7,553 nucleotides of DNA from an uncultured Bacilli bacterium (GTDB taxonomy: Bacteria; Bacillota_I; Bacilli_A; RF39; UBA660): NCBI GenBank assembly GCA_947628495.1, contig CANRAC010000047.1:1-7553 (forward strand), written 5' to 3'. Both the position numbers and the translations under genes were made by a program. Below, one piece after another: positions 1 to 4,931 of this stretch (position 1 is the first letter of the stretch; each line of letters opens with the position of its first letter). The notes below the pieces were generated by a model. The model searched no databases. It was not told the DNA's origin and worked only from the letters and a program-made list of their open reading frames with translations.

Positions 1-68
1 CCACTTAAGTGGAGGCCAATAGTAAAGCCTTTTAGGCGAAAATGAAAAACCACCAGCTATGCTGGTGG
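1..68. mobile_element. Possible edge of an IS200/IS605-type element (hairpin cluster)
   Basis: Three short inverted repeats lie close together. They are a perfect 12-bp palindrome (CCACTTAAGTGG, 1-12), a 4-bp stem (GCCT 27-30 with AGGC 34-37), and an 8-bp perfect stem with a 3-nt loop (50-57 with 61-68). AGGC at 13-16 could pair with GCCT at 27-30 instead. Single-strand transposons of the IS200/IS605 family carry such subterminal hairpins, and the CCACCAGC/GCTGGTGG stem resembles ones I associate with them, but this is from memory. No transposase is visible; it would lie left of the window. The plain alternative is that the right-hand hairpin is only the terminator of the neighbouring gene. 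Confidence 0.28.
45..68 (-). terminator. Rho-independent terminator of the 73-408 gene
   Basis: On the minus strand an 8-bp GC-rich stem (CCACCAGC/GCTGGTGG) with an ATA loop is followed directly by TTTTTC. It begins five bases after the TAA stop of the upstream gene. There is no T-run on the plus-strand side, so it works in the minus direction. Confidence 0.8.
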
Positions 69-72
69 AAAT

Positions 73-408
73 TTATTGTTCTTCTTTAGAAAACATATTT
101 TTATCTAATAGTCCTAACTTAACTGTTTCTAAAATATCCTCCAAATTTTCTAAAGCACTAAATTCAATAATAAAGGTTAAATCATTTGTCTCATTTTCAT
201 CTAAATAAGTTAAGCATTCATTAACATCATAAAAAGTCTTTTCAACTTTTTGTAATTTTTCATTTTTTAATACTACACTATAAATATTAGAAAATTCTTC
301 AAATTCATAAATAAGCTCTATAAAATTATTATAATCTGTTTCGGTTACTTTTTTATACTTTTGAATAGTATCTACAATAAATTGATCAAATTTTTTCAAT
401 GCTTCCAT
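73..408 (-). CDS. Hypothetical acidic small protein (111 aa)
   Basis: I do not recognise a family. The protein is soluble-looking, with no signal peptide or membrane segment. It is rich in Glu, Asp, Asn and Lys, with predicted helices (residues about 1-20 and 25-45) and a C-terminal half containing an aromatic and hydrophobic stretch before an acidic helix. The frame is open for 17 more codons upstream. I chose the internal ATG (MEALKKFD) because it has a GAGGG Shine-Dalgarno site 7 nt upstream (416-420), and because the longer version would run through a near-perfect promoter at 431-459. It is a single-gene unit with its own promoter and terminator, just downstream of the surface-protein gene on the same strand. 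Whether it is linked to that gene functionally cannot be told from the sequence. Confidence 0.72.
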   Translation of the reverse strand: MEALKKFDQFIVDTIQKYKKVTETDYNNFIELIYEFEEFSNIYSVVLKNEKLQKVEKTFYDVNECLTYLDENETNDLTFIIEFSALENLEDILETVKLGLLDKNMFSKEEQ

Positions 409-430
409 ACTAAAACCCTCTTTTGAGCTT

Positions 431-459
431 ATAATACATGGAGAAAAATACATTGTCAA
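431..459 (-). promoter_or_regulatory. Sigma-A promoter of the 73-408 gene
   Basis: The minus strand has TTGACA (454-459), a 17-nt spacer and TATTAT (431-436). A Shine-Dalgarno site and ATG follow within 30 nt. The -35 is a perfect consensus match and the spacing is ideal. This promoter also rules out the upstream in-frame start of the gene. Confidence 0.8.
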
Positions 460-460
460 T

Positions 461-635
461 AATTTTACGGCATTTTCACTTAAAACATATTTATATATGA
501 ATAGTTAGGCGACGAGAAAAATTAAGCACTATTTAGATTTATTCCTATATAAACTTATGTTATACCATTTTTTTATTCGGTCCAAACTTTAGCTAAAACA
601 TTGCTTGGGGATTTCTTCGTTTTTATTTATCCTTT
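461..635. other. Intergenic region with a degraded copy of surface-gene sequence
   Basis: No credible gene is seen. Positions 495-537 resemble 814-858 inside the neighbouring surface gene, in the same orientation. They share an exact 11-base block (TAGGCGACGAG at 506-516 and 827-837), then AAAA, TAAGCA and TAT with a 4-base and two 1-base gaps, and TGAA on the other side. The rest is AT-rich. A self-complementary TTTAGCTAAA lies near 588. No T-rich terminator for the surface gene was found here. Confidence 0.45.
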
Positions 636-665
636 TTTGTAATAAGCCTATTGGCTTATTACAAA
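636..665. repeat. Perfect 13-bp inverted repeat with 4-nt loop across a stop codon
   Basis: Left arm 636-648 (TTTGTAATAAGCC), loop 649-652, right arm 653-665 (GGCTTATTACAAA), with no mismatch. It covers the last five codons and the TAG stop of the 648-2336 gene. In the gene's direction it is followed by A residues, not T, so it is not a normal rho-independent terminator. DGR target genes often carry a hairpin or cruciform with a 4-nt loop just after the variable region, as described for Bordetella phage BPP-1. Its position and shape fit that role, which is inference. Confidence 0.85.
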
Positions 666-2336
666 CGGTTCGTCTTGTGCTCCTTTTCCGGTGGCTTCCA
701 GTCCTTTAGTGCTTAAATTGATAACTGGACGCAAGCTGTACGAGGCATGTACAAAATAGCTGTCCAAATAACGATAAAATAGGCGGCCGTCAAAGACACG
801 GTTATTATCATCACCAGTTGAAATGGTAGGCGACGAGCTCCAAAAGTAAGCATATGAATAATTAGTATAATATAGATAATTGGATTCTGTTACTTTTGTA
901 CCAGATGGTTGATATCCAGCTAGCACTATTTCATCGGCTGATAACAATCCTATTTTTAATTTATATACTCCTCCATACGTATGATTTCCATTAGAAACAT
1001 CTGATGATGATGCACCAGTTCCAGCTGTTGGGTCTGGGCACGTTAGTCGAGGAGCTGGACTAGAACCTGTCAATCTTGCGTATGCTCCGTAATGTAATTT
1101 ATCTGCTTCACTTCCACTTCCATATGATGTATCATTACAATATGTTCCATATGTTATGTAACTATCATAAGCTCTTAAATTATCATAATACCATTTCTCT
1201 AATTTTGTTTTTATGGTACTATTTATTCCTCCCTTTGAATTTTTAAAAGTTGCACTACTATTATATGTACTGGTACATGGGCTTGAGTTTGTACATGGTG
1301 TTCCATTGTCATATGTGTAACCTACATATTTTCTTACATCATGATCAGTATTAAATGCACTTGTCCCTATATCACCATCTAATACTAATCTTATACTTCC
1401 ATCTCCATTGATTCTCACTATTCGCCAATTATTATTAGCAAATTTGACGTAGTTATCTTTTGCTTCTCCCCTGAAGTAATAACTTGTTCCTCCTGGCTTA
1501 TTGTAATTTAAACTTGTACTATTACTATAATCATCCATTTTGTATACTCCACTACATTCATCACTATCATTTAATGGACAGCCTTTTGCAAAATCGGCAG
1601 AAGTTAACACAGTATTTTTTGCTTTTTTGTTTATATAATCTATTATATTTTGTAAAGTTTTCTGTGAGAAGGATACTGTACATACAACATCTTGCCAGCT
1701 GCTAGGTGTAACTGTTAATTTACTATTTGAATATTGGGTAGTTCCATTACTACAACTTACACTCTTATATTGATAACCTAGGGATGGGCTAACATTAAAA
1801 GTTGCTGCTGATCCGTGATTTACTGTCTGTGATGTTGGAGTTACTGTACCACCACTTCCACTGATATTTACTGTGATTTTTATTTTCTTTTCTGCAAACT
1901 CCACTGTGCATGTTACATCTTTACTTGTTTTTGGCATAATTGTTAAAGTACCATTTGAATACTGCGGATTTACTTTGCTTGTTACATCTGTGCTACTATT
2001 ATATGTTTCTTTACAACTTACTCCTTTATATTCATAGTTAGTTTCTGGGGTTACTATAAATCTGGCTTGGATTCCGTAATCTGTTTGTGCTGTTGCTAAA
2101 TCCAGTTCATTTACTTTTCCGTGATCTCCTGCTTCTACTCTTACCATTATCTTCTTACTTACTGTTGCATTTATTTTTAATACTGTACTAGGATTGGATG
2201 TATAATACGCATATGATACTCCTATTACTGTTCCTATTACTAATATTAGGGCTACTATTCCTAATTTTAATTTAGGATTATATATTCCTTTTTTCTGGGC
2301 TTTTTTTATTTCTTTTTCTATTCTTTTTTCTTTCAT
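648..2336 (-). CDS. Surface protein with InlB-like repeats and a DGR-target-like variable C-terminus (562 aa)
   Basis: The product is a predicted exported or membrane-anchored surface protein. Residues 1-24 are strongly basic and 25-46 form one hydrophobic segment ending VSYAYY, which could be an anchor or a signal peptide cut after Ala43. Residues about 62-148 and 152-224 are two tandem copies of a divergent InlB/Listeria-Bacteroides type repeat. Each has a conserved YK-VSC ... TCTV pattern, with Cys pairs 108/143 and 195/219. A linker helix (226-243) leads to a Cys- and Tyr-rich domain (about 250-562) containing NNWRIVRINGDGSIRLV, SADEIVLAGY, FWSSSP (W499) and SYSLRPVINL (R536), ending DEPFVI. 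The WSSS-to-RPV layout is like C-type-lectin variable domains of DGR targets; specific ligand unknown. The ATG has GGAGG 8 nt upstream (2345-2349). Expression is driven by a promoter with a G10 spacer. It is monocistronic, with no clear terminator. Confidence 0.85.
   Translation of the reverse strand: MKEKRIEKEIKKAQKKGIYNPKLKLGIVALILVIGTVIGVSYAYYTSNPSTVLKINATVSKKIMVRVEAGDHGKVNELDLATAQTDYGIQARFIVTPETNYEYKGVSCKETYNSSTDVTSKVNPQYSNGTLTIMPKTSKDVTCTVEFAEKKIKITVNISGSGGTVTPTSQTVNHGSAATFNVSPSLGYQYKSVSCSNGTTQYSNSKLTVTPSSWQDVVCTVSFSQKTLQNIIDYINKKAKNTVLTSADFAKGCPLNDSDECSGVYKMDDYSNSTSLNYNKPGGTSYYFRGEAKDNYVKFANNNWRIVRINGDGSIRLVLDGDIGTSAFNTDHDVRKYVGYTYDNGTPCTNSSPCTSTYNSSATFKNSKGGINSTIKTKLEKWYYDNLRAYDSYITYGTYCNDTSYGSGSEADKLHYGAYARLTGSSPAPRLTCPDPTAGTGASSSDVSNGNHTYGGVYKLKIGLLSADEIVLAGYQPSGTKVTESNYLYYTNYSYAYFWSSSPTISTGDDNNRVFDGRLFYRYLDSYFVHASYSLRPVINLSTKGLEATGKGAQDEPFVISQ
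666..845 (-). other. Candidate hypervariable 3' region of the surface gene
   Basis: This covers the codons from F498/W499 to P557. GC is 82 of 180 in 661-840 against 13 of 60 in 841-900 and 22 of 60 in 901-960. Between S500 and R536, 29 of 37 codons end in C or T and only 3 end in A, although the genome is AT-rich. All four Arg codons are CGT or CGC, while AGA and CGA are used elsewhere in the gene. Only 22 of 111 sense-strand bases are A. DGR mutagenesis replaces template adenines, typically in AAC/AAT codons, and leaves just this pattern. No template repeat or reverse transcriptase is in the window, so recombination between paralogues remains possible. Confidence 0.5.
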
Positions 2337-2373
2337 GAGGGTATCCTCCGTATATATTATTCTTATATACTTT

Positions 2374-2404
2374 ATTATACCCCCCCCCCTAGTGTTGTTG
2401 TCAA
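2374..2404 (-). promoter_or_regulatory. Surface-gene promoter with a G10 tract in the spacer (candidate phase-variable switch)
   Basis: On the minus strand there is a perfect TTGACA (2399-2404), then ACAACACTA, ten G (2380-2389), and a perfect TATAAT (2374-2379). The spacer is 19 nt, two longer than the optimum, so G8 would give the ideal 17. A Shine-Dalgarno site and the ATG of the surface gene follow about 25-40 nt downstream. Homopolymer tracts between -35 and -10 boxes cause phase variation by slipped-strand mispairing in, for example, Neisseria porA and opc. That this one switches is inference. Confidence 0.8.
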
Positions 2405-2406
2405 CG

Positions 2407-2430
2407 AAAAAAAAGAAGAAAAAATCTTCT
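2407..2430 (-). terminator. Rho-independent terminator of the HD-domain gene
   Basis: The minus strand has AGAAGA (2425-2430), a TTTTT loop (2420-2424) and TCTTCT (2414-2419), followed by seven T (2407-2413). The stem overlaps the TAG stop of the HD gene. The -35 box of the next gene's promoter starts three bases further on. Confidence 0.6.
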
Positions 2431-2929
2431 ATTTGTTTAATGTTATAATATTAAATAAGAATATAACCCAGATATTAATGATTAGCTTAAATTTATAACG
2501 ATACATTTCATAAATAGCTACACCCTTATCAACAGCTGTTACAACCCAACTTTCTTTATATTTAGGTAATGTAGAACTATTTAAAGGAAACATGTGAGAT
2601 TTAATAATATTAGCTTCTTTTTCACTAATATCAAAATATTTCTTGGCATTAATTAAAGCAACATTAGGGTGTGCTGATAATATTTGTTTAGGTCTTTCTA
2701 AAACAAATTCTTGATCTAAATAAAAATCATGTAATAAGGCTGCTCTAGTTGCTTGTTTATAATCAAGTTTTAAAAATTTACAACACTTATAAGTTGCTTT
2801 AGCTACTCGGCAAGAATGGCCAAATCTCGTTATACCATGATGTAATTCATTATCAAGTTCTCTAAATTTATTATTATTCATTATATCATAAGTAATTTTT
2901 AAAAATTCCTCTTTATTACTTTTAGTCAT
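2429..2929 (-). CDS. HD-domain metal-dependent phosphohydrolase-like protein (166 aa)
   Basis: This belongs to the HD superfamily, whose members hydrolyse phosphate esters of nucleotides or signalling molecules with bound metal. Visible ligand candidates are H38 (RFGHS), the H67-D68 pair (AALLHD), H87 (SAHP), H112 (KSHMF) and D134 (TAVDK), which fits a one- or two-metal HD core. The substrate cannot be assigned. The last 20 residues (FKLIINIWVIFLFNIITL) are hydrophobic and could anchor the protein to the membrane; a C-terminal frameshift is a less likely explanation. The ATG has GAGGTG 5 nt upstream (2935-2940). It has its own extended -10 promoter and a terminator, so it is probably transcribed alone although it follows khpA on the same strand. 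Confidence 0.8.
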   Translation of the reverse strand: MTKSNKEEFLKITYDIMNNNKFRELDNELHHGITRFGHSCRVAKATYKCCKFLKLDYKQATRAALLHDFYLDQEFVLERPKQILSAHPNVALINAKKYFDISEKEANIIKSHMFPLNSSTLPKYKESWVVTAVDKGVAIYEMYRYKFKLIINIWVIFLFNIITLNK

Positions 2930-2950
2930 TGTGTCACCTCAGACTAATAA

Positions 2951-2959
2951 ATTATATCA
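2951..2959 (-). promoter_or_regulatory. Extended -10 promoter of the HD gene
   Basis: The minus strand reads TGATATAAT, that is a perfect TATAAT (2951-2956) with the TGn extension. The -35 position (TACTAA) is weak, as is usual for extended -10 promoters. The predicted leader is short, with the Shine-Dalgarno site at 2935-2940. Confidence 0.6.
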
Positions 2960-3038
2960 TAAGATATATATATTTAGTACTTATTTTTTAATTAGTACAT
3001 TTTTTCTTGTTAAAAAATGTAAAATAAAAAAGAACTTA

Positions 3039-3284
3039 TTAAAAAGAATCAATATTTATTTTAACATTCTTTATTCCTTTTAAATAAGCATAGGCTTGAA
3101 CCATTGTTCTTATAGCACTAGCCATTTTGCCTTGACGACCAATTATGGCTCCTAAATCACTATCATGAACGATGATTTCTAAAATAGTTGATTCTTCATC
3201 TTTTCCAAAGCTCTTTACTTTAACCATATCAGGTTCTTTCGTAATACTTTTAACTAAGAACTCTGTATACTCTACTAATCCCAT
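3039..3284 (-). CDS. khpA: KhpA-type KH-domain RNA-binding protein (81 aa)
   Basis: This is a single KH domain of about 80 residues, the usual length for the YlqC/KhpA family. The RNA-binding GxxG loop is G49-R50-Q51-G52 in IIGRQGKM, flanked by the typical LGAIIG strand and a helix. In other Firmicutes KhpA pairs with KhpB, binds many RNAs and affects cell elongation and division. It starts on an ATG that shares its A with the TAA stop of rpsP (TAATG), so the two genes are translationally coupled; an AAGGA site lies 9 nt upstream. In most Firmicutes rimM, trmD and rplS follow in the same operon; here they do not, and an HD hydrolase gene with its own promoter comes next. Confidence 0.93.
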   Translation of the reverse strand: MGLVEYTEFLVKSITKEPDMVKVKSFGKDEESTILEIIVHDSDLGAIIGRQGKMASAIRTMVQAYAYLKGIKNVKINIDSF

Positions 3285-3568
3285 TATTTACTTTCCTTAC
3301 TTTTATTTTTAGATTCAGCAAATTTTTTCATGATTCCTTGTTTACTTAAAATATTTCTAACAGTATCTGTTGGAACAGCACCATTAGATAGCCAATACAT
3401 AATTTTTTCTTCATTTACCGTAATTTCTGCTGGTTGTTTAATTGGATTATATGTTCCAACTGTTTCAATAAATCTACCGTCTCTTGGACTTCTAGAATCA
3501 GCAGCAATTATACGATAAAATGGTTTTTGTTTAGCTCCCATTCTTTTAAGTCTTAATTTTACAGCCAT
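3284..3568 (-). CDS. rpsP: Small ribosomal subunit protein bS16
   Basis: bS16 is a 30S subunit assembly protein. The product is 94 residues, close to the usual 80-95, and begins with the family signature MAVKLRLKRMGAKQKPFYRI, followed by the family's SPRDGRFIE and VGTYNP stretches. The C-terminal tail (KNKSKESK) is basic and variable, as in relatives. A strong AGGAGG site lies 7 nt before the ATG (3576-3580). It is driven by a near-consensus promoter at 3599-3627 and is coupled to khpA through a one-base overlap. Confidence 0.98.
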   Translation of the reverse strand: MAVKLRLKRMGAKQKPFYRIIAADSRSPRDGRFIETVGTYNPIKQPAEITVNEEKIMYWLSNGAVPTDTVRNILSKQGIMKKFAESKNKSKESK

Positions 3569-3598
3569 TTTTCTTCCTCCTTTTCTTTTTTCTTTACT

Positions 3599-3627
3599 AC
3601 TATATCAAATATAAAAAGAGGTGTCAA
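3599..3627 (-). promoter_or_regulatory. Sigma-A promoter of rpsP-khpA
   Basis: The minus strand has a perfect TTGACA (3622-3627), a 17-nt spacer ending in TGA, and TATAGT (3599-3604), so it is both spaced ideally and extended. The -35 box lies within the downstream arm of the cotE terminator. Confidence 0.85.
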
Positions 3628-3644
3628 CATAAATTGGTTGACAC
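3611..3644 (-). terminator. Terminator of the cotE-like gene, overlapping the rpsP promoter
   Basis: The minus strand has an 8-bp stem, GTGTCAAC (3637-3644) with GTTGACAC (3621-3628), and an 8-nt loop. It is followed by CTCTTTTTATATT. The stem starts at the last base of the TAG stop. The T-run is interrupted, so strength may be moderate. Confidence 0.65.
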
Positions 3645-4177
3645 TAGTCTAAATATTCTTCTTTTACCTCTTCATCTATTTTCTCCATATCTTCTTTCGT
3701 TACATCATCTTCAATTATTTCATATTCATCTTCATCCTCTTCAACACTAACTTTTACCATTGTATCTCCTACGATTTCAATACCCAATTCTTTTTCAACA
3801 TTCATTGAAACTTGACCATTTTCGATTTTAACATCCGTTACAGTTGGTTGTTTTAAAGAGCGAACTATTATTTCGGAAGTATTTGTTAATTTAGAATCAT
3901 TTTTTAATTTCAAATTCATATTTTCACTATAATTAAAATGATCAGTAGCTACACTTGTTTTAGTATTATTATCATAAGAATACCAAACATTAACATCAAA
4001 ACCACCGGTTACATTAACAGAGCCTCCATTATTTCGGCCATTAAATTCATGATTAATAACCCAACATCCCAAAACCGTATCAGGAGTTATTTCTGGTGTT
4101 ATATTACAAGAAGATACACTTGTTTTTTTACCCTTGCCTATTACAGCTTTAGTAACAATTTCTTTATAAACAGCCAT
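3644..4177 (-). CDS. cotE: CotE-like outer spore coat morphogenetic protein (177 aa)
   Basis: In Bacillus subtilis CotE is made in the mother cell and directs assembly of the outer spore coat. The match, judged from memory of the B. subtilis protein, is strong. Shared features are YKEIVTKAVIGKGKK near the N-terminus (4-18), ITPEITPDTVLGCWVINH (26-43), and GGFDVNVWYSYDNNTKTSV (58-76). There is also a very acidic C-terminal tail (from about 146) as in CotE. The length is close to the usual 180. The ATG has GGAGG 8 nt upstream (4186-4190). A promoter-like AC-N17-CATACATTA upstream fits mother-cell sigma factors. It is a single gene with a terminator at its stop. It implies that the organism forms spores or descends recently from a spore-former. 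Confidence 0.88.
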   Translation of the reverse strand: MAVYKEIVTKAVIGKGKKTSVSSCNITPEITPDTVLGCWVINHEFNGRNNGGSVNVTGGFDVNVWYSYDNNTKTSVATDHFNYSENMNLKLKNDSKLTNTSEIIVRSLKQPTVTDVKIENGQVSMNVEKELGIEIVGDTMVKVSVEEDEDEYEIIEDDVTKEDMEKIDEEVKEEYLD

Positions 4178-4197
4178 TTATTTTTCCTCCTTTACTT

Positions 4198-4225
4198 TAA
4201 TGTATGCTAAAATACCTATAAAAGT
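4198..4225 (-). promoter_or_regulatory. Candidate mother-cell (sigma-K/sigma-E type) promoter of cotE
   Basis: The minus strand has AC (4224-4225), exactly 17 nt, then CATACATTA (4198-4206). This matches the sigma-K pattern AC-N17-CATAnnnTA, and the -10 also matches the sigma-E form CATACAnT. The predicted start would lie only about 14 nt before the ATG, just upstream of the GGAGG site, which is tight. It overlaps the divergent TPR gene's upstream region. Confidence 0.4.
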
Positions 4226-4236
4226 ACATGATTTTA

Positions 4237-4245
4237 TGTTAAAAT
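4237..4245 (+). promoter_or_regulatory. Extended -10 promoter of the TPR gene
   Basis: TGTTAAAAT (TGn plus TAAAAT, 4240-4245) lies 21 nt before the chosen ATG. No good -35 is seen. A similar TGCTAAAAT at 4205-4213 is an alternative. Confidence 0.4.
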
Positions 4246-4265
4246 ATTCTGGAAAGAGGGATAAT

Positions 4266-4847
4266 ATGGTTGAACATGATTTAAAAAAAGTGGCCTACTA
4301 TAGATGTAGTGCTAAAGATTATTTAAAAACTAATGATTTTAAAAATGCAAGATATTGCATAAAAAAAGCTTTAAGTATTTTGCCTAATCATTTTGAAAGT
4401 ATATTTGTAAGTGGTTTGATTGAAAAAAAAGCCAAAAATTATGAAGCAGCAATTAAAATTTTTGAACATTTAGCCACAACCGTCACTTTTCGTGCCAAAG
4501 CAATTTATGAATTAGGCCAAATCTATTTTGATTTAAAAAAATATTATAAAGCTTTAGATTATTTTGAAGATTATTGTAGCGAAGCTATATATACCGAAAA
4601 TCCTCTAATTAGTTATCAAAATCAAGTTAAAGGATTAACTCAAATGGCTAACATATATAAAATTGTCCATGATTATGATAATGAAATAAAAATTTATAAT
4701 AAATTATTAGAACTGGAAAAAACAAGTAAATATAGCAACCCGCAGAATATTTATAATATTTATCAGCAAACTGCTATTGCTTATTCTGCCAATCATGATT
4801 CAGCCAATGCTTTAAAATATTATAAAATGTTTAACAAGAAAAGATAA
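4266..4847 (+). CDS. Tetratricopeptide-repeat protein (193 aa)
   Basis: The product is an all-helical TPR solenoid, a scaffold for protein-protein contacts; partner unknown. Repeat-like pairs of helices are visible at about 7-40 (ending CIKKALSILPNH), 44-71 (NYEAAIKIFEHL), 76-107 (AIYELGQIYFDLKKYYKALDYFEDY), 122-150 (MANIYKIVHDYDNEIKIYNKLLEL) and 163-190 (TAIAYSANHDSANALKYYKMF). There is no signal peptide or membrane segment, so it is probably cytoplasmic. The frame is open for 22 codons further upstream. I chose the ATG at 4266 because GAGGG (4256-4260) precedes it by 5 nt and a -10 box lies within the upstream stretch. It is the only complete plus-strand gene here, divergent from cotE and convergent with the HerA-like gene. 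Confidence 0.85.
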   Translation: MVEHDLKKVAYYRCSAKDYLKTNDFKNARYCIKKALSILPNHFESIFVSGLIEKKAKNYEAAIKIFEHLATTVTFRAKAIYELGQIYFDLKKYYKALDYFEDYCSEAIYTENPLISYQNQVKGLTQMANIYKIVHDYDNEIKIYNKLLELEKTSKYSNPQNIYNIYQQTAIAYSANHDSANALKYYKMFNKKR

Positions 4848-4901
4848 TAGATATCAAAGCGATGCTTTGCCAAAAAGGAAGCTTTAAATTTACAAAATAC
4901 A

Positions 4902-4931
4902 AAAAAAATAAACGTGATTGTTTATTTTTTT
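4902..4931. terminator. Bidirectional terminator between the TPR and HerA-like genes
   Basis: A 12-bp perfect inverted repeat (4902-4913 with 4920-4931; core AATAAAC/GTTTATT) has a 6-nt loop. A-run on one side and T-run on the other make it usable in both directions. It sits between convergent genes and overlaps the TAA stop of the HerA-like gene. A smaller hairpin, CAAAGC/GCTTTG, lies at 4855-4869. Confidence 0.8.

Noticed and set aside
409..459. Longer form of the small protein starting at 459
   Set aside because: It would overlap a near-perfect promoter and has no Shine-Dalgarno site, whereas the ATG at 408 has one.
495..645. A DGR template repeat within the gap after the surface gene
   Set aside because: Only a short stretch resembles the variable block, and it differs at non-A as well as A positions. 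No reverse transcriptase gene is present in the window.
1484..1705. Plus-strand open frame inside the surface gene
   Set aside because: It is antisense to a well-supported domain, rich in Tyr, Leu and Phe as expected for a shadow frame, and has no ribosome-binding site.
2444..2500. Frameshift in the C-terminus of the HD protein
   Set aside because: The hydrophobic end is unusual but the frame is intact, the stop meets a good terminator, and a membrane tail is a simpler reading.
2997..3020. Hairpin ACATTTTTT/AAAAAATGT as terminator of rpsP-khpA
   Set aside because: The stem is 9 bp but almost all A-T, and no T-run follows in the minus direction. A weak role cannot be excluded, but support is too thin to list.
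3938..4210. Plus-strand open frame antisense to cotE
   Set aside because: It is a shadow of the CotE-like gene, with no Shine-Dalgarno site and composition unlike a real protein.
4200..4265. Longer form of the TPR protein starting at 4200
   Set aside because: There is no Shine-Dalgarno site before 4200. The stretch contains promoter-like -10 boxes for both divergent genes.
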